Assembly: GCF_000143415.4 (NCBI RefSeq) | Contig: NW_003314270.1 | Location: forward strand, 2,386,290 to 2,450,289 | Origin: Selaginella moellendorffii | Lineage: Eukaryota > Streptophyta > Lycopodiopsida > Selaginellales > Selaginellaceae | Reading direction: 5' to 3' | Length of the DNA stretch: 64,000 nucleotides | In this document: piece after piece, positions 12,098 through 21,291 of the stretch | Layout: each line of letters begins with the position of its first letter | Position numbering within the stretch: position 1 is the first letter of the stretch | Program-made: the position numbers and the translations under genes | Notes under the pieces: model-generated | Databases searched by the model: none | Told to the model about the DNA's origin: nothing | The model's input: the letters and a program-made list of their open reading frames with translations, nothing else

Positions 12098-13198
12098 TGT
12101 AGCGCACATGGTTTTGATCCTTTATCCTATAGTGATTTACCATAGGATAACACCACGAAGCGGAACCTAAACCCTCTTTATGCCACGTGACACATGCCAT
12201 GTGTCATATGCCATGTGTCCAAAGGACAGTGGTGCAGAACCCGAGGTTCAGGGCTTTGGGCCACTGAACAAAGGAATGGTGCCAAACTCCTAAGCATGGA
12301 GCCAAGGAGTGATGGAACCGAACCACAGAGCAACTCCCAAGCATATAGCCCAAGGAGCGAAGGGACAGGAGCCCGGAGCGACTTGGAAAAGTCTTGGAGT
12401 AACCAGCATCCTAATGCTAGGACCAGCACGCAAAATGGAGCCAAACGGAGTCTGGCGCTATTTCGGCATACCGGTGGCCTAACGTAGCATGGAATGGAAC
12501 TTGGGCTTAGACCCAATCCGGACGCAAAACAAGGACAGGCACACAAGTGGGAGCTAAACTATGCCTCAGGTTGGCCATGCCCGATCTACCCACTATCCCT
12601 ACTATACAATTAAAACCCCCCACAACACCCCCCCCCCCAACTTGAGGAACACATGCTTTGGGCTTCACCCCAAGCCTCCCTTAGTATCAGGAGTTAGTCT
12701 CTAGGACAAGCTCAAAACTTACTAAATATGGAATGTCCTTAGATTGTGAATTTGGACATGGGACAAACACCATTGTGTTTAGGCCGATCTCTACATTCCG
12801 TAGATATGCCAAATGAGCAAATCTGGACACTTTCCATAAATAGCATTTGGGACCAAAATGAGACTAATACAAAGGGCATGATAACGAGGGTGTTTGGCAG
12901 ACACGGTAAGCTATCATGTAGTGATATTAAGGGACCAATCTCAATACGTGAGGGTTCTTGTCAAACCAGTGCAAGACAGAGCAAAAGAGAACTAAAAAGC
13001 CAGGCTAAGTATGCTTGGCTAAATAAACACTTAAGAATTCAAGTACAGGTGCAAAGTCCAGTTTATTAACACTTGAACAAGAGGGGCTGATAAAGGGTCC
13101 AGCAATACCGACCTCCTGCCATCGTGGCAGTAAGGAAAGAATATTCAAAAGGACTAGTCGACAGGTAACTTTCGATACCCGAAGTCACATTCGCGACA
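12098..13198 (-). repeat. 5' LTR of element D copy 1
   Basis: It spans 1101 bp, TGTAGCGCAC to ATTCGCGACA. It is followed by the GACAC duplication at 13199-13203, after which element C gag resumes. Confidence 0.9.
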
Positions 13199-13203
13199 GA
13201 CAC

Positions 13204-13560
13204 CAAGAATAAAAGGAGCTATACCACGTGCCACGAATACCACTATCAAATGAGTTTGGTTGTTCAATTGCAATCTCATAGCATCAAGCAATTGCACCAA
13301 CTATTACTCCAAAGTCAAAGGAGATTGAGACTACTAATCTACTATGAAAATGAATGAAAAGGAAATAGCAAAAGAAGTAAAATGAAAAAATGCTAGAAGG
13401 AAAGGGATATTTAGACAATGCAAAAGCTATATCTAAACAAAAATCCTAAAAGGAAAGAACAAAAAAAAAGGAAATGGAGAAAGTTAGATTTAAACAATGC
13501 AAAATCTAAATTTAAATTAAAATCCTAAATCCAAACACTCCTCAGAAACAATTAAAGATG
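13204..13560 (-). pseudogene. 5' end of gag/leader of element C copy 1
   Basis: It continues the gag region interrupted by element D and matches 52600-52960 closely. Runs of A and AAAGGAAA-type sequence follow, and no start codon with a long frame is obvious. It ends at the C LTR. Confidence 0.55.
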
Positions 13561-13579
13561 CCCCTTAACTCCACCAATG

Positions 13580-13753
13580 TGAGTGCATGTAATATAGAAT
13601 GAAAATATAGAAAATGTGCATATCAATTAGCCCAAAAACCTTAGTTTATAGACAAGAACGAATGGTCCAGATTAAAATCAATCTAATGGCTACCAAAATC
13701 TCACTATGCTAATATTAATATACAACATTGTAGTCATACACTTGGACCTCACA
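13580..13753 (-). repeat. 5' LTR of element C copy 1 (174 bp)
   Basis: It runs from TGAGTGCATG to GGACCTCACA. Same-family LTRs are at 26500-26674 and 52976-53149 and differ in length by at most one base. Host DNA of the duplicated segment starts directly after it. Confidence 0.8.
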
Positions 13754-13851
13754 TATCACATAGGGAATTATTCATATTATTTATTGATTGAGTTTACAAT
13801 GTGTTTATATCTATATTTATTCACTAGGCTACTCATAGTTTACCATTAACT

Positions 13852-14244
13852 ATGTATTTTCTTAAATTGTATTTAGCTTTTTTTTGTTTTCTATTTTTAT
13901 TAGATCTTTATTTAAATGATGGTATTGATTGTTCAAATCGTTCTTGGGAAAAACTCATGACTTGTGATTTAAATATTTATTATAATAAGTATGGCAGAGA
14001 TGTCAATGTTTTTATATATAAATCTTCTTTATCATTTGAAATTAGAACAGATCCAAATCCAATAATAGAAATTGTTGATTTTAGAATAGATGGAGAGCCT
14101 TATCAATTAGTTGTTTTTCCAGGCTCGGCAATATATAAAACAAAAGGTGATTATGGTTGGAATAATTGGTCATTCGAGGGATGTTATAAACATGATGATT
14201 CAATTATTGTAGAATTTCTAGATTATAAAAATAATTGTAAATAA
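13852..14244 (+). CDS. Small secreted cysteine-containing protein, copy 1 (unknown function)
   Basis: The frame codes for 130 residues. Residues 1-20 are strongly hydrophobic (FFCFLFLLDLYL) and look like a signal peptide. The mature part has four cysteines (in IDCS, MTCD, EGCYK and NNCK), so two disulphides are possible, and ends with the compact block KTKGDYGWNNWSFEGC. I do not recognise the family. Short length, signal peptide and paired cysteines resemble secreted plant self-incompatibility-type proteins or effectors, but the family's key motifs are not evident. The coding region is very A/T-rich, unlike nearby GC-rich exons. A second open copy is at 53241-53618. The start was chosen because it gives an uninterrupted signal peptide; a start 12 nt downstream would match the other copy. 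The C-element 5' LTR lies about 100 bp upstream. Confidence 0.65.
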   Translation: MYFLKLYLAFFCFLFLLDLYLNDGIDCSNRSWEKLMTCDLNIYYNKYGRDVNVFIYKSSLSFEIRTDPNPIIEIVDFRIDGEPYQLVVFPGSAIYKTKGDYGWNNWSFEGCYKHDDSIIVEFLDYKNNCK

Positions 14245-14585
14245 GAAATAATTTTCTGTATGTTGTAATACTTTCTTTCCTTTTTAACATAAAATTATTT
14301 TATATGATCAATTTTATATTATATTTTGAATATATGTTTCTAATTTTAATATTTTAAAATGCAAATGTATAATTATGTTCTGCACTATAGGTTTGCTACA
14401 CCATACAGCAACACTTACTTTGTATTAGAAAAGATAATTAAATTATTATTAATACAATAAGCTGGTAATAAAGATTATCAATTGAAGATTTTGATAATTA
14501 GATTTATTTTTGAATAATAATTTCCGAATACATAGCTTAAATATAAATCTGACAATGTTATCTAACTCCGTGTTTTAATGGTATA
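14245..14585. other. AT-rich downstream region of the secreted-protein gene
   Basis: There are no further frames. It contains several AATAAA-like and TTTTATAT strings suited to 3' processing. It is conserved with 53619-54000 at a similar divergence to the coding part. Confidence 0.4.
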
Positions 14586-14618
14586 ACAATTAAAATATAA
14601 AAGAATATACTATAACAT

Positions 14619-14810
14619 TCTGGCGGCCCTCCTGTCCCAAACATGAACCTCCTGGATGTTCTGATTGATCGATCCTCCCGTGCCACCGCCCCCGGGCAGC
14701 ATCGCCATTGGATTCTCGGGAGAGGGCTTGCCGAGCGTGAGTAGCTTGGAGTGCTCCATTCCCAGCTGGTAACGCATCTCTCGCCTCGAATCCGTGGCCT
14801 GCTACAAGCA
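14619..14810 (-). other. Possible host exon, unknown protein
   Basis: The minus strand reads EMRYQLGMEHSKLL, then GKPSPENPMAMLPGGGG, then INQNIQEVHVWDRRAARML and a stop. The composition and the WDRRAARM ending look like real protein. The duplicate at 54020-54190 has a one-base deletion (CTACTCACG becomes CTATCACG) that shifts the frame. I do not recognise it and see no clear partner exons. Confidence 0.25.
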
Positions 14811-15053
14811 ATTCCTCGCCGTAATCTCGCGTTCTTGCCCTCTATCGCGCCGCCGGTCGTGATCCCCCACTCTACACCTAGAATTCATGGCTGCTCCTAT
14901 CGATCCAGATGCCGCTACCGCGACCAAGCCCTACGCGAGACTCTCATCTTTCGATTCCTGCGGTTCCTAGAAGCTGCCCGGAGCTAGATCTCTACTTCTT
15001 CCACTGTTCTTCCGGACACGCTCCAAATTTCTCTATAGAACCTAACGAAGAAT

Positions 15054-15080
15054 CCCTCTTCTTCTTCTTCTTCTTCTTCG
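15054..15080. repeat. CTT trinucleotide microsatellite
   Basis: About nine CTT units lie within GC-rich host sequence. The duplicate copy at 57786-57801 has only about five, so the tract has changed length since duplication. Confidence 0.85.
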
Positions 15081-15646
15081 CAGCGAACGCCGGGGAGCGG
15101 GGAGACGCCGTACATCCCGCCACGTATATTCCTCAATCCAACGGTCACGGTACCAAGAGGGGTGATCCGACGGCGCCGCGCGGCGGGAGATCGCTGCGGT
15201 TGGTGGGGGCGTCGGCGGAGCGATCGCCCGACCCAATTTCGCGCCATCTCTTTTGTATTTACATGGTTTGGCATTTATTAGAGATATAACATTAGTTTCA
15301 AATCAAACATTCCTTTTCCTTTCACTTTGTCTTTGTGAGGTTCTTTTTAAATTTTCGTGGGAAAGAAAGAAGCCCTAGTCCTTCCTACTGAAAGAGCTGT
15401 TCCATGGGCAACACGTTGCCACGTTGTAAGCAGTAGTTACATGCGTGCGATTCATGCAAATATACACAAGACTTGACAACCACCTAGAATATCAGATTTT
15501 TCCAGGCTTGATATTTTTTATAGCACGTCCTTCCAATACCATACCAAAAATATAATCTTCTTGACCTTAACTCTCGAAACTTATTAAACTAAGTAACGCG
15601 ATCAAACGTTTACGTTTGACGTTGGAAAGTAAACAAACCAAGTACC
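15081..15646. other. Host intergenic sequence
   Basis: I see no convincing gene. The GC-rich first part and AT-rich second part both match 57802-58350 in the duplicate. A 60-bp piece near 15170-15230 is missing from the duplicate. Confidence 0.5.
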
Positions 15647-18109
15647 TCAGACTTTAGAAGGTTCTGCCAGTAATTCATTCACAGAGCGCCTGAGAAGCTG
15701 GATGTGAAGAGAAATGTAGTATGGAAAGGAAGCAAGCTCTTTGAAACTGAGAAATGCAAGGATATTTTCTCGTCGTGCACAGGACTGTTGAGCAACAGCA
15801 GCTTGTTGTTTGCAACGATCGCCCTCACCAGAAGATCTGTGGCTTCCTCCTTCTTCTGCTTGAGCATCTTCCACATCTAGAATGCGAAGGACATGAAAGG
15901 AGTTAACGTTAGGAGGTGAAACAAGCCCTTCACCTCCTCCAGAACTTCCGTGTAGCAGTCCACTTTGTCGACCACCTCGTTTTCAGGCTTCTCCAGCAGT
16001 GGAGGAGCAGGCTCCGGTCGCCACTCCATCTCTTGCGCCTGGAAAACTCTCCAAGGTAAGTAGACTTCTTTGTAGGAACGACTTACATCGATGGCCAGCG
16101 GGGGAGCAGGCTCCGGTCGCCACTCCATCTCTTGCACCTGGAAACTCTCCAAGATAAGTAGACTTCTTGGCAGGAACTACTTACATTGATGGCATCGATG
16201 GCAGGATTGTTCTCTCGAGCAGGAGGAGGTGATGAAGAATACTCGTCCACCGATCGTACCACATCTTTACCTTTGGATCCGTTGCTCTTCTCCTTTGCAG
16301 CATCAGAGTGGTCCACATCAAAGGAGTCCAGCTTATCTGCTGGAACCTAGGATGGAAAGAGATTAACATCGTTCTTTTCTCCTTCAAAACAAACATACTC
16401 ACATCTTTACTTGTGGATCCAGCGTCAGTGTTATTGTCATTCCTAGAATCCAGGCCGGAGAGGTCAATACATAGCCTGTCTCGAGCAGCGGTTCGAGATA
16501 CTGGAGAAGACTGTATCCTCAAGAACATAGAGTTTGGCCTCAAGCCAAAAAAAAAAGACAACTCACATCTTTAGTTTTGGATCCGGTGTCAGCGTTCTTG
16601 TCATTCCTAGAATCCAGACCGGAGAGATCAACACGCAGCTTGTCTCGAGCAGGGGTACGAGATACTGGAGAAGACTGTATCCTCAAGAACTTAGAGCTTG
16701 GCCTCTCAAGCAAAAAACATAGAACTCACTTCTTTAGTTTTGGATCTAGTGTCAGCGTTCTTGTCATACCTAGAACCTAGGCCGGACAGATCAGCACGTA
16801 GCTTGCCTCTAGCAGGGAGACGAGATACTGGAGAAACAACTGGTCCGTTCTCCATCGACTATATCCTTCAAGAAGTTAGAGCCTGGCCTCTAAAGCAAAA
16901 TAAACAGGAGAACTCACTTCTTTAGTTTTGGATCCAGTGTCAGCGTTCTTGTCATTCCTAGAATCCAGACCGGAAATATCAACACGTAGCTTGTGTCGAG
17001 CAGGCGGGCGAGATGCTGGAGAAACAACAGCCATCGACTGTAACCTCAAGAACTTAGAGCTTGGTCTTTTAAGCAAAAACAAAAAAAGAACTCACGTCTT
17101 TAGTTTTGGATCCTGTGTCAGGGTTCTTGTCAGAATCCAGGCCGGAGATACGCAGCTTGTCTCGAGCAGGGGAACGAGATACCGGAGAAATCTCCATCGA
17201 CTATATCCTCAAGAACTTAAAGCTTGGCCTCTAATCCAAAAAAAAGGAGAGAGAACTCACTTCTTTGGTTTTGGATCCAGTGTCAGCGTTCTTCTCATTC
17301 ATCGAATCCAGGTCGGAGAGATCAACGCGCAGCTTGTCTCGAGCAGGGGGGCGAGATACTGGAGAAATCTCCATCGACTGTATCCTCAAGAACTTAGAGC
17401 TTGCCTCTAAACCAGAACTCACTTCTTTAGTTTTGGATCCAGTCTCAGCGTTGTTGTCGGAGAGATCAGTGTCTCGAGCAGGGGGACGAGATACTGGAGA
17501 AATATCCATCGACTGTATCCTAAAGAACTTGAGCCTCTAAACAAAAAAAAGAGAGAAAAACTCACTTTGGATCCAGTGTCAAGGTTCTTGTCGGAGAGAT
17601 CAACGCGCAGCTTTTCTCGAGCAGGGGGACGACATAGTGGAGAAACCTCCATGGACTGTATCCTCAACTTAGAGCTTGGCCTTTAAACCGAGAACTCACT
17701 TCTTTAGTTTTGGATCCAGTGTCAGCGTTCTTCTCCATCGTAGCGTCAATGCCAGGGAGATCGAGATCGATATTAAACGAGGCTAGCTTGTTAAAACCTC
17801 CATCAAGGTCCAAATCCATATCGCTGCAACAAGATTCATCGCATCGATCAATCACGTCCGCAAGCAAGAAACGATCAGAATCCATCCACTCACAATTTGG
17901 AGAGATCAAACGTCTTCCCGGTCTTGGCCATGGGCCGAGGCGGCGAGTCGTCAAGATCCAGCCCCGGCGCCGCGCCGAGCTTCCCAGGCTTCCAAGACGT
18001 GAGGAAATCGTCCCCCAAATCATCGCCTGCGCCATAATCCACAGTAAAACACCCGCATTCTACCGTCATCGAGAGAGATCTTACCGAAGCTCCCGGCCGC
18101 CTTCCCCAT
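15647..18109 (-). CDS. Multi-exon host gene with eight tandem repeat exons, unknown function
   Basis: Fourteen minus-strand exons join in one frame of about 554 residues. Plus coordinates are: 18085-18109 (starts MGKAAGSF), 17894-18026, 17700-17823, eight repeat exons (17566-17655, 17423-17512, 17261-17377, 17096-17200, 16918-17037, 16730-16858, 16567-16674, 16403-16510), then 16185-16346, 16087-16137, 15934-16038 and 15679-15876 with the stop. All junctions are GT-AG, and introns are 44-70 bp. The N-terminus is acidic ([11 protein letters not shown], then [16 protein letters not shown]). Each repeat exon codes 30-43 residues built on [17 protein letters not shown] and [11 protein letters not shown]. 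The C-terminus ([19 protein letters not shown], then KLLLLN) is probably helical. No catalytic motif or membrane segment is seen. The charged, Ser/Pro-rich repeats suggest a flexible region, possibly nuclear. The first three exons total 282 nt, so the repeats begin in phase 0. The region downstream of the stop to 15647 could be an alternative C-terminus in another frame. Confidence 0.7.
15934..16146 (-). repeat. Second tandem exon duplication in the same gene
   Basis: Exons 15934-16038 and 16087-16137 share [13 protein letters not shown] and the flanking intron text. Both can use a TTTCCAG acceptor, which gives 105 and 51 nt, both divisible by three. A one-base T insertion before the first would break the frame if an acceptor further upstream were used. 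Confidence 0.7.
16403..17699 (-). repeat. Tandem exon-intron array, eight units of about 135-190 bp
   Basis: Each unit has an acceptor (ATACAG or ATATAG before TCGATGG or TCTTCT), a 90-129 nt exon and a GTGAGT donor. Units differ by in-frame gaps in the middle of the exon and by variable A-runs in the intron. The end of exon 3 (17700-17823) carries the same [11 protein letters not shown] tail and was probably the origin of the array. Confidence 0.85.
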
Positions 18110-18180
18110 CGCCTTCCCGCCAAAGCCCACCCAGAGAACCCTAGTTTAAACATTTTCCTCTTAAATTGTCTTGTCACTGG
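18110..18180 (-). promoter_or_regulatory. 5' leader/promoter side of the exon-array gene
   Basis: It is GC-rich immediately upstream of the start codon. It is conserved in the duplicate at 58705-58800, where the gene body is lost. No clear TATA box was seen. Confidence 0.3.
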
Positions 18181-18234
18181 AGAGAGTTTTTCTGGCGCTC
18201 TTGGGCAGTGTCGATTTTTCTACCTCGCCGCTTC

Positions 18235-18440
18235 CTACTTCGCTCGTGGATGCTGAAGCAGCCGAGACCGCTGAGGGAAATGGATCCGAGGACGCTGTCT
18301 GTGACTTTTTAAGTTCTCCACGAGCTCGATGATCCTGTCGAGAACTTGCAATGCACGCTCCACCTCTGAGTCGATGTGGATGACCTCTGGGGCTTGGAGT
18401 TTCTCGGCACTAAATCGCTCTACCAGCTCGAAGCTCCTTC
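18235..18440 (-). other. Possible terminal exon of a second host gene
   Basis: The minus strand is open with ELVERFSAEKLQAPEV, then IDSEVERALQVLDRIIELVENL and a basic tail ending at a stop near 18235. The heptad-like helix looks like real protein. The upstream splice site is unclear. In the duplicate (58800-59040) the same frame has a TGA and internal deletions. I do not recognise the family. Confidence 0.35.
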
Positions 18441-18659
18441 CTTTACTTCTTCGAATTTGCGAGTGGCAGTGTCACCGGTGATTCTCTTCATCTTCATTTG
18501 CTTCCTTGATGCGATGGTACAAGTTTGAGTTTCTTAAATTTTTCTTGAATGATCGTAGGCCGGTGGAACTTCATTCTTGAAATTGCTTGTGAATGTTCCA
18601 CTTTCTGACAGAGAAATTAAATTGACTGCTCAAGCTGGGTAAACACTCATACTTTTACT

Positions 18660-20760
18660 TTTGAGAATAGCTATCAATCATAAGCCAAAATCTAATAATA
18701 GAGGGTTGCCATAGAATGGTGAGACTCCTCGCTAGATAGTAGATATTGGGTTGAGGACATAATGAAAATGTAGAACAATCATTGTAGTATCTATGGTGCT
18801 CAATGGATTGAAACACATAGCATATCATAAACAACTTAATTCATCATAAACTGAAGCATTATTCAAATTAAAAAGCATTAACAAAAACTCATATAAACTG
18901 TATATTCTTTAATATGCAATCTTTAGGATGTTCTTATTGCCCAGTTACTGTTGGTTAGTACCTCCTCCATCTTCTCACTCTCAAATGCAAATTGGTTAGA
19001 GTCTAAAAAAATTCACATTCAAGATCATGTTGAGATTATTTTTAAGTGCTGATTGATCCACATCATCTTAGTACTTGCAACTGTCTTTAGAATACATATA
19101 CTTTAGATAAGGGATTGTTAATTATAATTATATTTGGTACTAGTGCATGGATATTGGTGCTGGCTTATGAGAAGTCAATGCAACAAATCAACTTTATAAT
19201 TTAAGACAAATTTAATTAAGGCGGCACAACATGACAAGCTCTAGGAGCAGTTAGTTATGCACTATTTGATACTTTATCAAGGTAATCCCTCCTTTTCCAC
19301 CTAGCATTAGCAGGTGTATGCAGAGAATCCATATGACGTTAAAAACTTATCTTCATCTCTTGCTTGGGTTTTTTTTTTTTTGGTATTAAGGACTCTATAG
19401 AGCAATTTAAAAGTTGGTCACTGCTCAAACTTTGTGATGCATATGGTGTGTGTCACAATTTGTATTGTAAGAGTTATACAAAATATAATATAACATCTTG
19501 TTGATTCAATTTTGAAGCCATTTATAGTAGTTATGCCCAAAAAAATTGTTTAAGAGTGTAGCACTACATAAGATGAAGTGTGATCATCCTATATCCAGTA
19601 CAAAGTAAGTTGTTTCCATACTAGATTCTATGGTTGTTCCAAGTATGGGTCAAATTCAACAAGCCATTAGATGTTATTGGATATTTATATTTGCTTTAGG
19701 TACTCCAAAACTTCCTTTTATTGAGCTCACTTTGGTTTTGCAAGCATACTAGCCCATAAAGTTGGGATCTTTAAGATCCTTTACAAATGGTGGACCTCCA
19801 TTATGAAACATGGATGACCTTCAATGAGTTGTGTGAGCTTGAATTAGAAATAATAACACTTTATAGAGTGATTTGGATAGGTGTATCAACTTCTTTTATA
19901 TCTTCCTTGTCTAGTCAATGCATCACCATTTGACACTATAATTAATTGTGCAACTCTTGTTTTTTACCTAACTCTATCTACATTAAAGGCTTTATGATGT
20001 ATAAAATTGTTATTATGAACAAACTAGTGTAAGAGGATGGTTGATAGCCTAGAGTAGGAACTTTAGAACACTAATAGATAATAATTTGTTTAGCATGAGT
20101 CAAAATGAAAATGAAAATGCATGAGATCATGATCAAGAACTTCTTTAGATGGTTTGTTTGTAGAGAAGTGCTACCTAAGTATTACAAAGAGAGAATTATA
20201 GATTAAATAGTTTACACCCCATAACTGCACAAGCTTTTTGATTTTATAACAATACTTAGCCTCCTAACTCACAGCAACTTCCTTTCTCTATTATGCACAA
20301 TATTTCTCAAGCACATTCCATTTGCCCATAAATGATCAATTCATCCCTTGATATTGGGACTCCCTCTATTATATATGTATTTCCAAAGTTAAATTGCATC
20401 CCAATATAACAAAAACTGCTTACAATCAATGCAATGGTGAGAGGGTAGCATAGTGGGAATTCCTTCTTAGATGATAGAATTTAATATTCAAATGTAGTTT
20501 TGTAAAGAAGTATATTAAATTAATTATCTCCTCATGTGCTTATTGAATATTAGTTCATTAAGTTTGTCAACAAGACTTTTTATCCCATTGACACCTTTAT
20601 ATGCCATGTTTTTTATTTGAATACTATCATGTATAAAAGCATAGATATAAAGATAAACTAAAAATAATGAAGTTTGAGCTTTAGATCCATTTACCTTCAA
20701 TAGGTATAAAGCTTGATACTTTTTGTTTAAATGGGAATTGGGTGTACCACACATGAATTT
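18660..20760. other. AT-rich region with no recognised gene
   Basis: There is no frame above 60 residues with protein-like composition, no repeats and no transposon domains. It may be old, decayed transposon or intergenic DNA. Confidence 0.5.
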
Positions 20761-21291
20761 GGAGCCGAAATCCAAGCCGGTTACACTATGAAACAAGGGT
20801 CCAATACAATTCCATGAGCACCAGCTCCTCGTATCTAGCACCTGCACGCAAAATGGTGTCAAATGGAGTCTGGCACAATTTTGGCATACTGGTGGCCTAA
20901 CACGAGGAGGAGGGTACCTCACCAATGTGGAGCTTGGGCTTAGACCCAACCTGGACGCAGAACAAAGAGCAACACAACCCAGCGGGAGCCAAACTAATGT
21001 TTTAGATGGTCGGATATGCATTTCAACCACTATCCCTACTATACATTTAAAACCCCCTTTGAGGAACACATGCTTTGGGCTTTCACCCCAAGCCTCCCTT
21101 AGTACCAGGAGTCAATATCTGGGACAAGCTCAAAACTTACTAAATATAAAATGTCCCTAGATTACGAATTTGGACACAGGATGAACACTATTGTGTTCAG
21201 GCCAATCTTTACATTCCAAATGAGCGAATTTAGACACTTTCCATAAATAGCATTTGGGACCTAAATAAGACTAACACCAAGGGTATGATAG
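20760..21291 (-). mobile_element. D-type LTR fragment, left half
   Basis: It aligns with the D LTR from about 6180 to 6790 (for example GGAACACATGCTTTGGGCTTTCACCCC and the following text, in part). The left end is diverged and truncated. The right end stops at AAGGGTATGATAG, where the LINE entered. Confidence 0.75.

Larger units (their letters stand above)
5996..13198 (-). mobile_element. Complete LTR retrotransposon D, coding-poor (LARD-like), copy 1
   Basis: The element is 7203 bp with LTRs at 5996-7123 and 12098-13198. GACAC is duplicated at 5991-5995 and 13199-13203. The primer site beside the right LTR shows minus-strand orientation, and the purine tract is beside the left LTR. The 4.97-kb interior (7124-12097) has no zinc knuckle, RT, RNase H or integrase motif in any frame, and its longest frames are under 85 residues. 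It is therefore best described as a large retrotransposon derivative that would need proteins from elsewhere. It sits in the gag of element C: the bases on either side rejoin to match 52590-52620. Confidence 0.9.
2548..13753 (-). mobile_element. Ty3/gypsy element C, copy 1 (interrupted by B and D)
   Basis: This is a minus-strand LTR retrotransposon. From right to left it has a 174-bp 5' LTR (13580-13753), gag (13204-13560 and 5250-5990, split by element D), protease (4477-4992), reverse transcriptase (about 3780-4380), RNase H (about 3190-3480) and integrase (2548-3110). This protease-RT-RNase H-integrase order is diagnostic of Ty3/gypsy. Element B cuts the integrase, and the 3' part lies beyond B outside the window. 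Every domain has stops or frame breaks, so the copy is dead. Confidence 0.85.

Noticed and set aside
14886-14970. Plus-strand start MAAPIDPDAATATKPYARLSSF
   Set aside because: A stop follows after 27 residues, no good donor site is present and no continuation was found. Both copies end the same way.
16403-17699. Idea that the repeat at 16.4-17.7 kb is a CRISPR-like or satellite array
   Set aside because: Units contain conserved splice sites and keep one protein frame with in-frame gaps, and the context is a plant nuclear gene.
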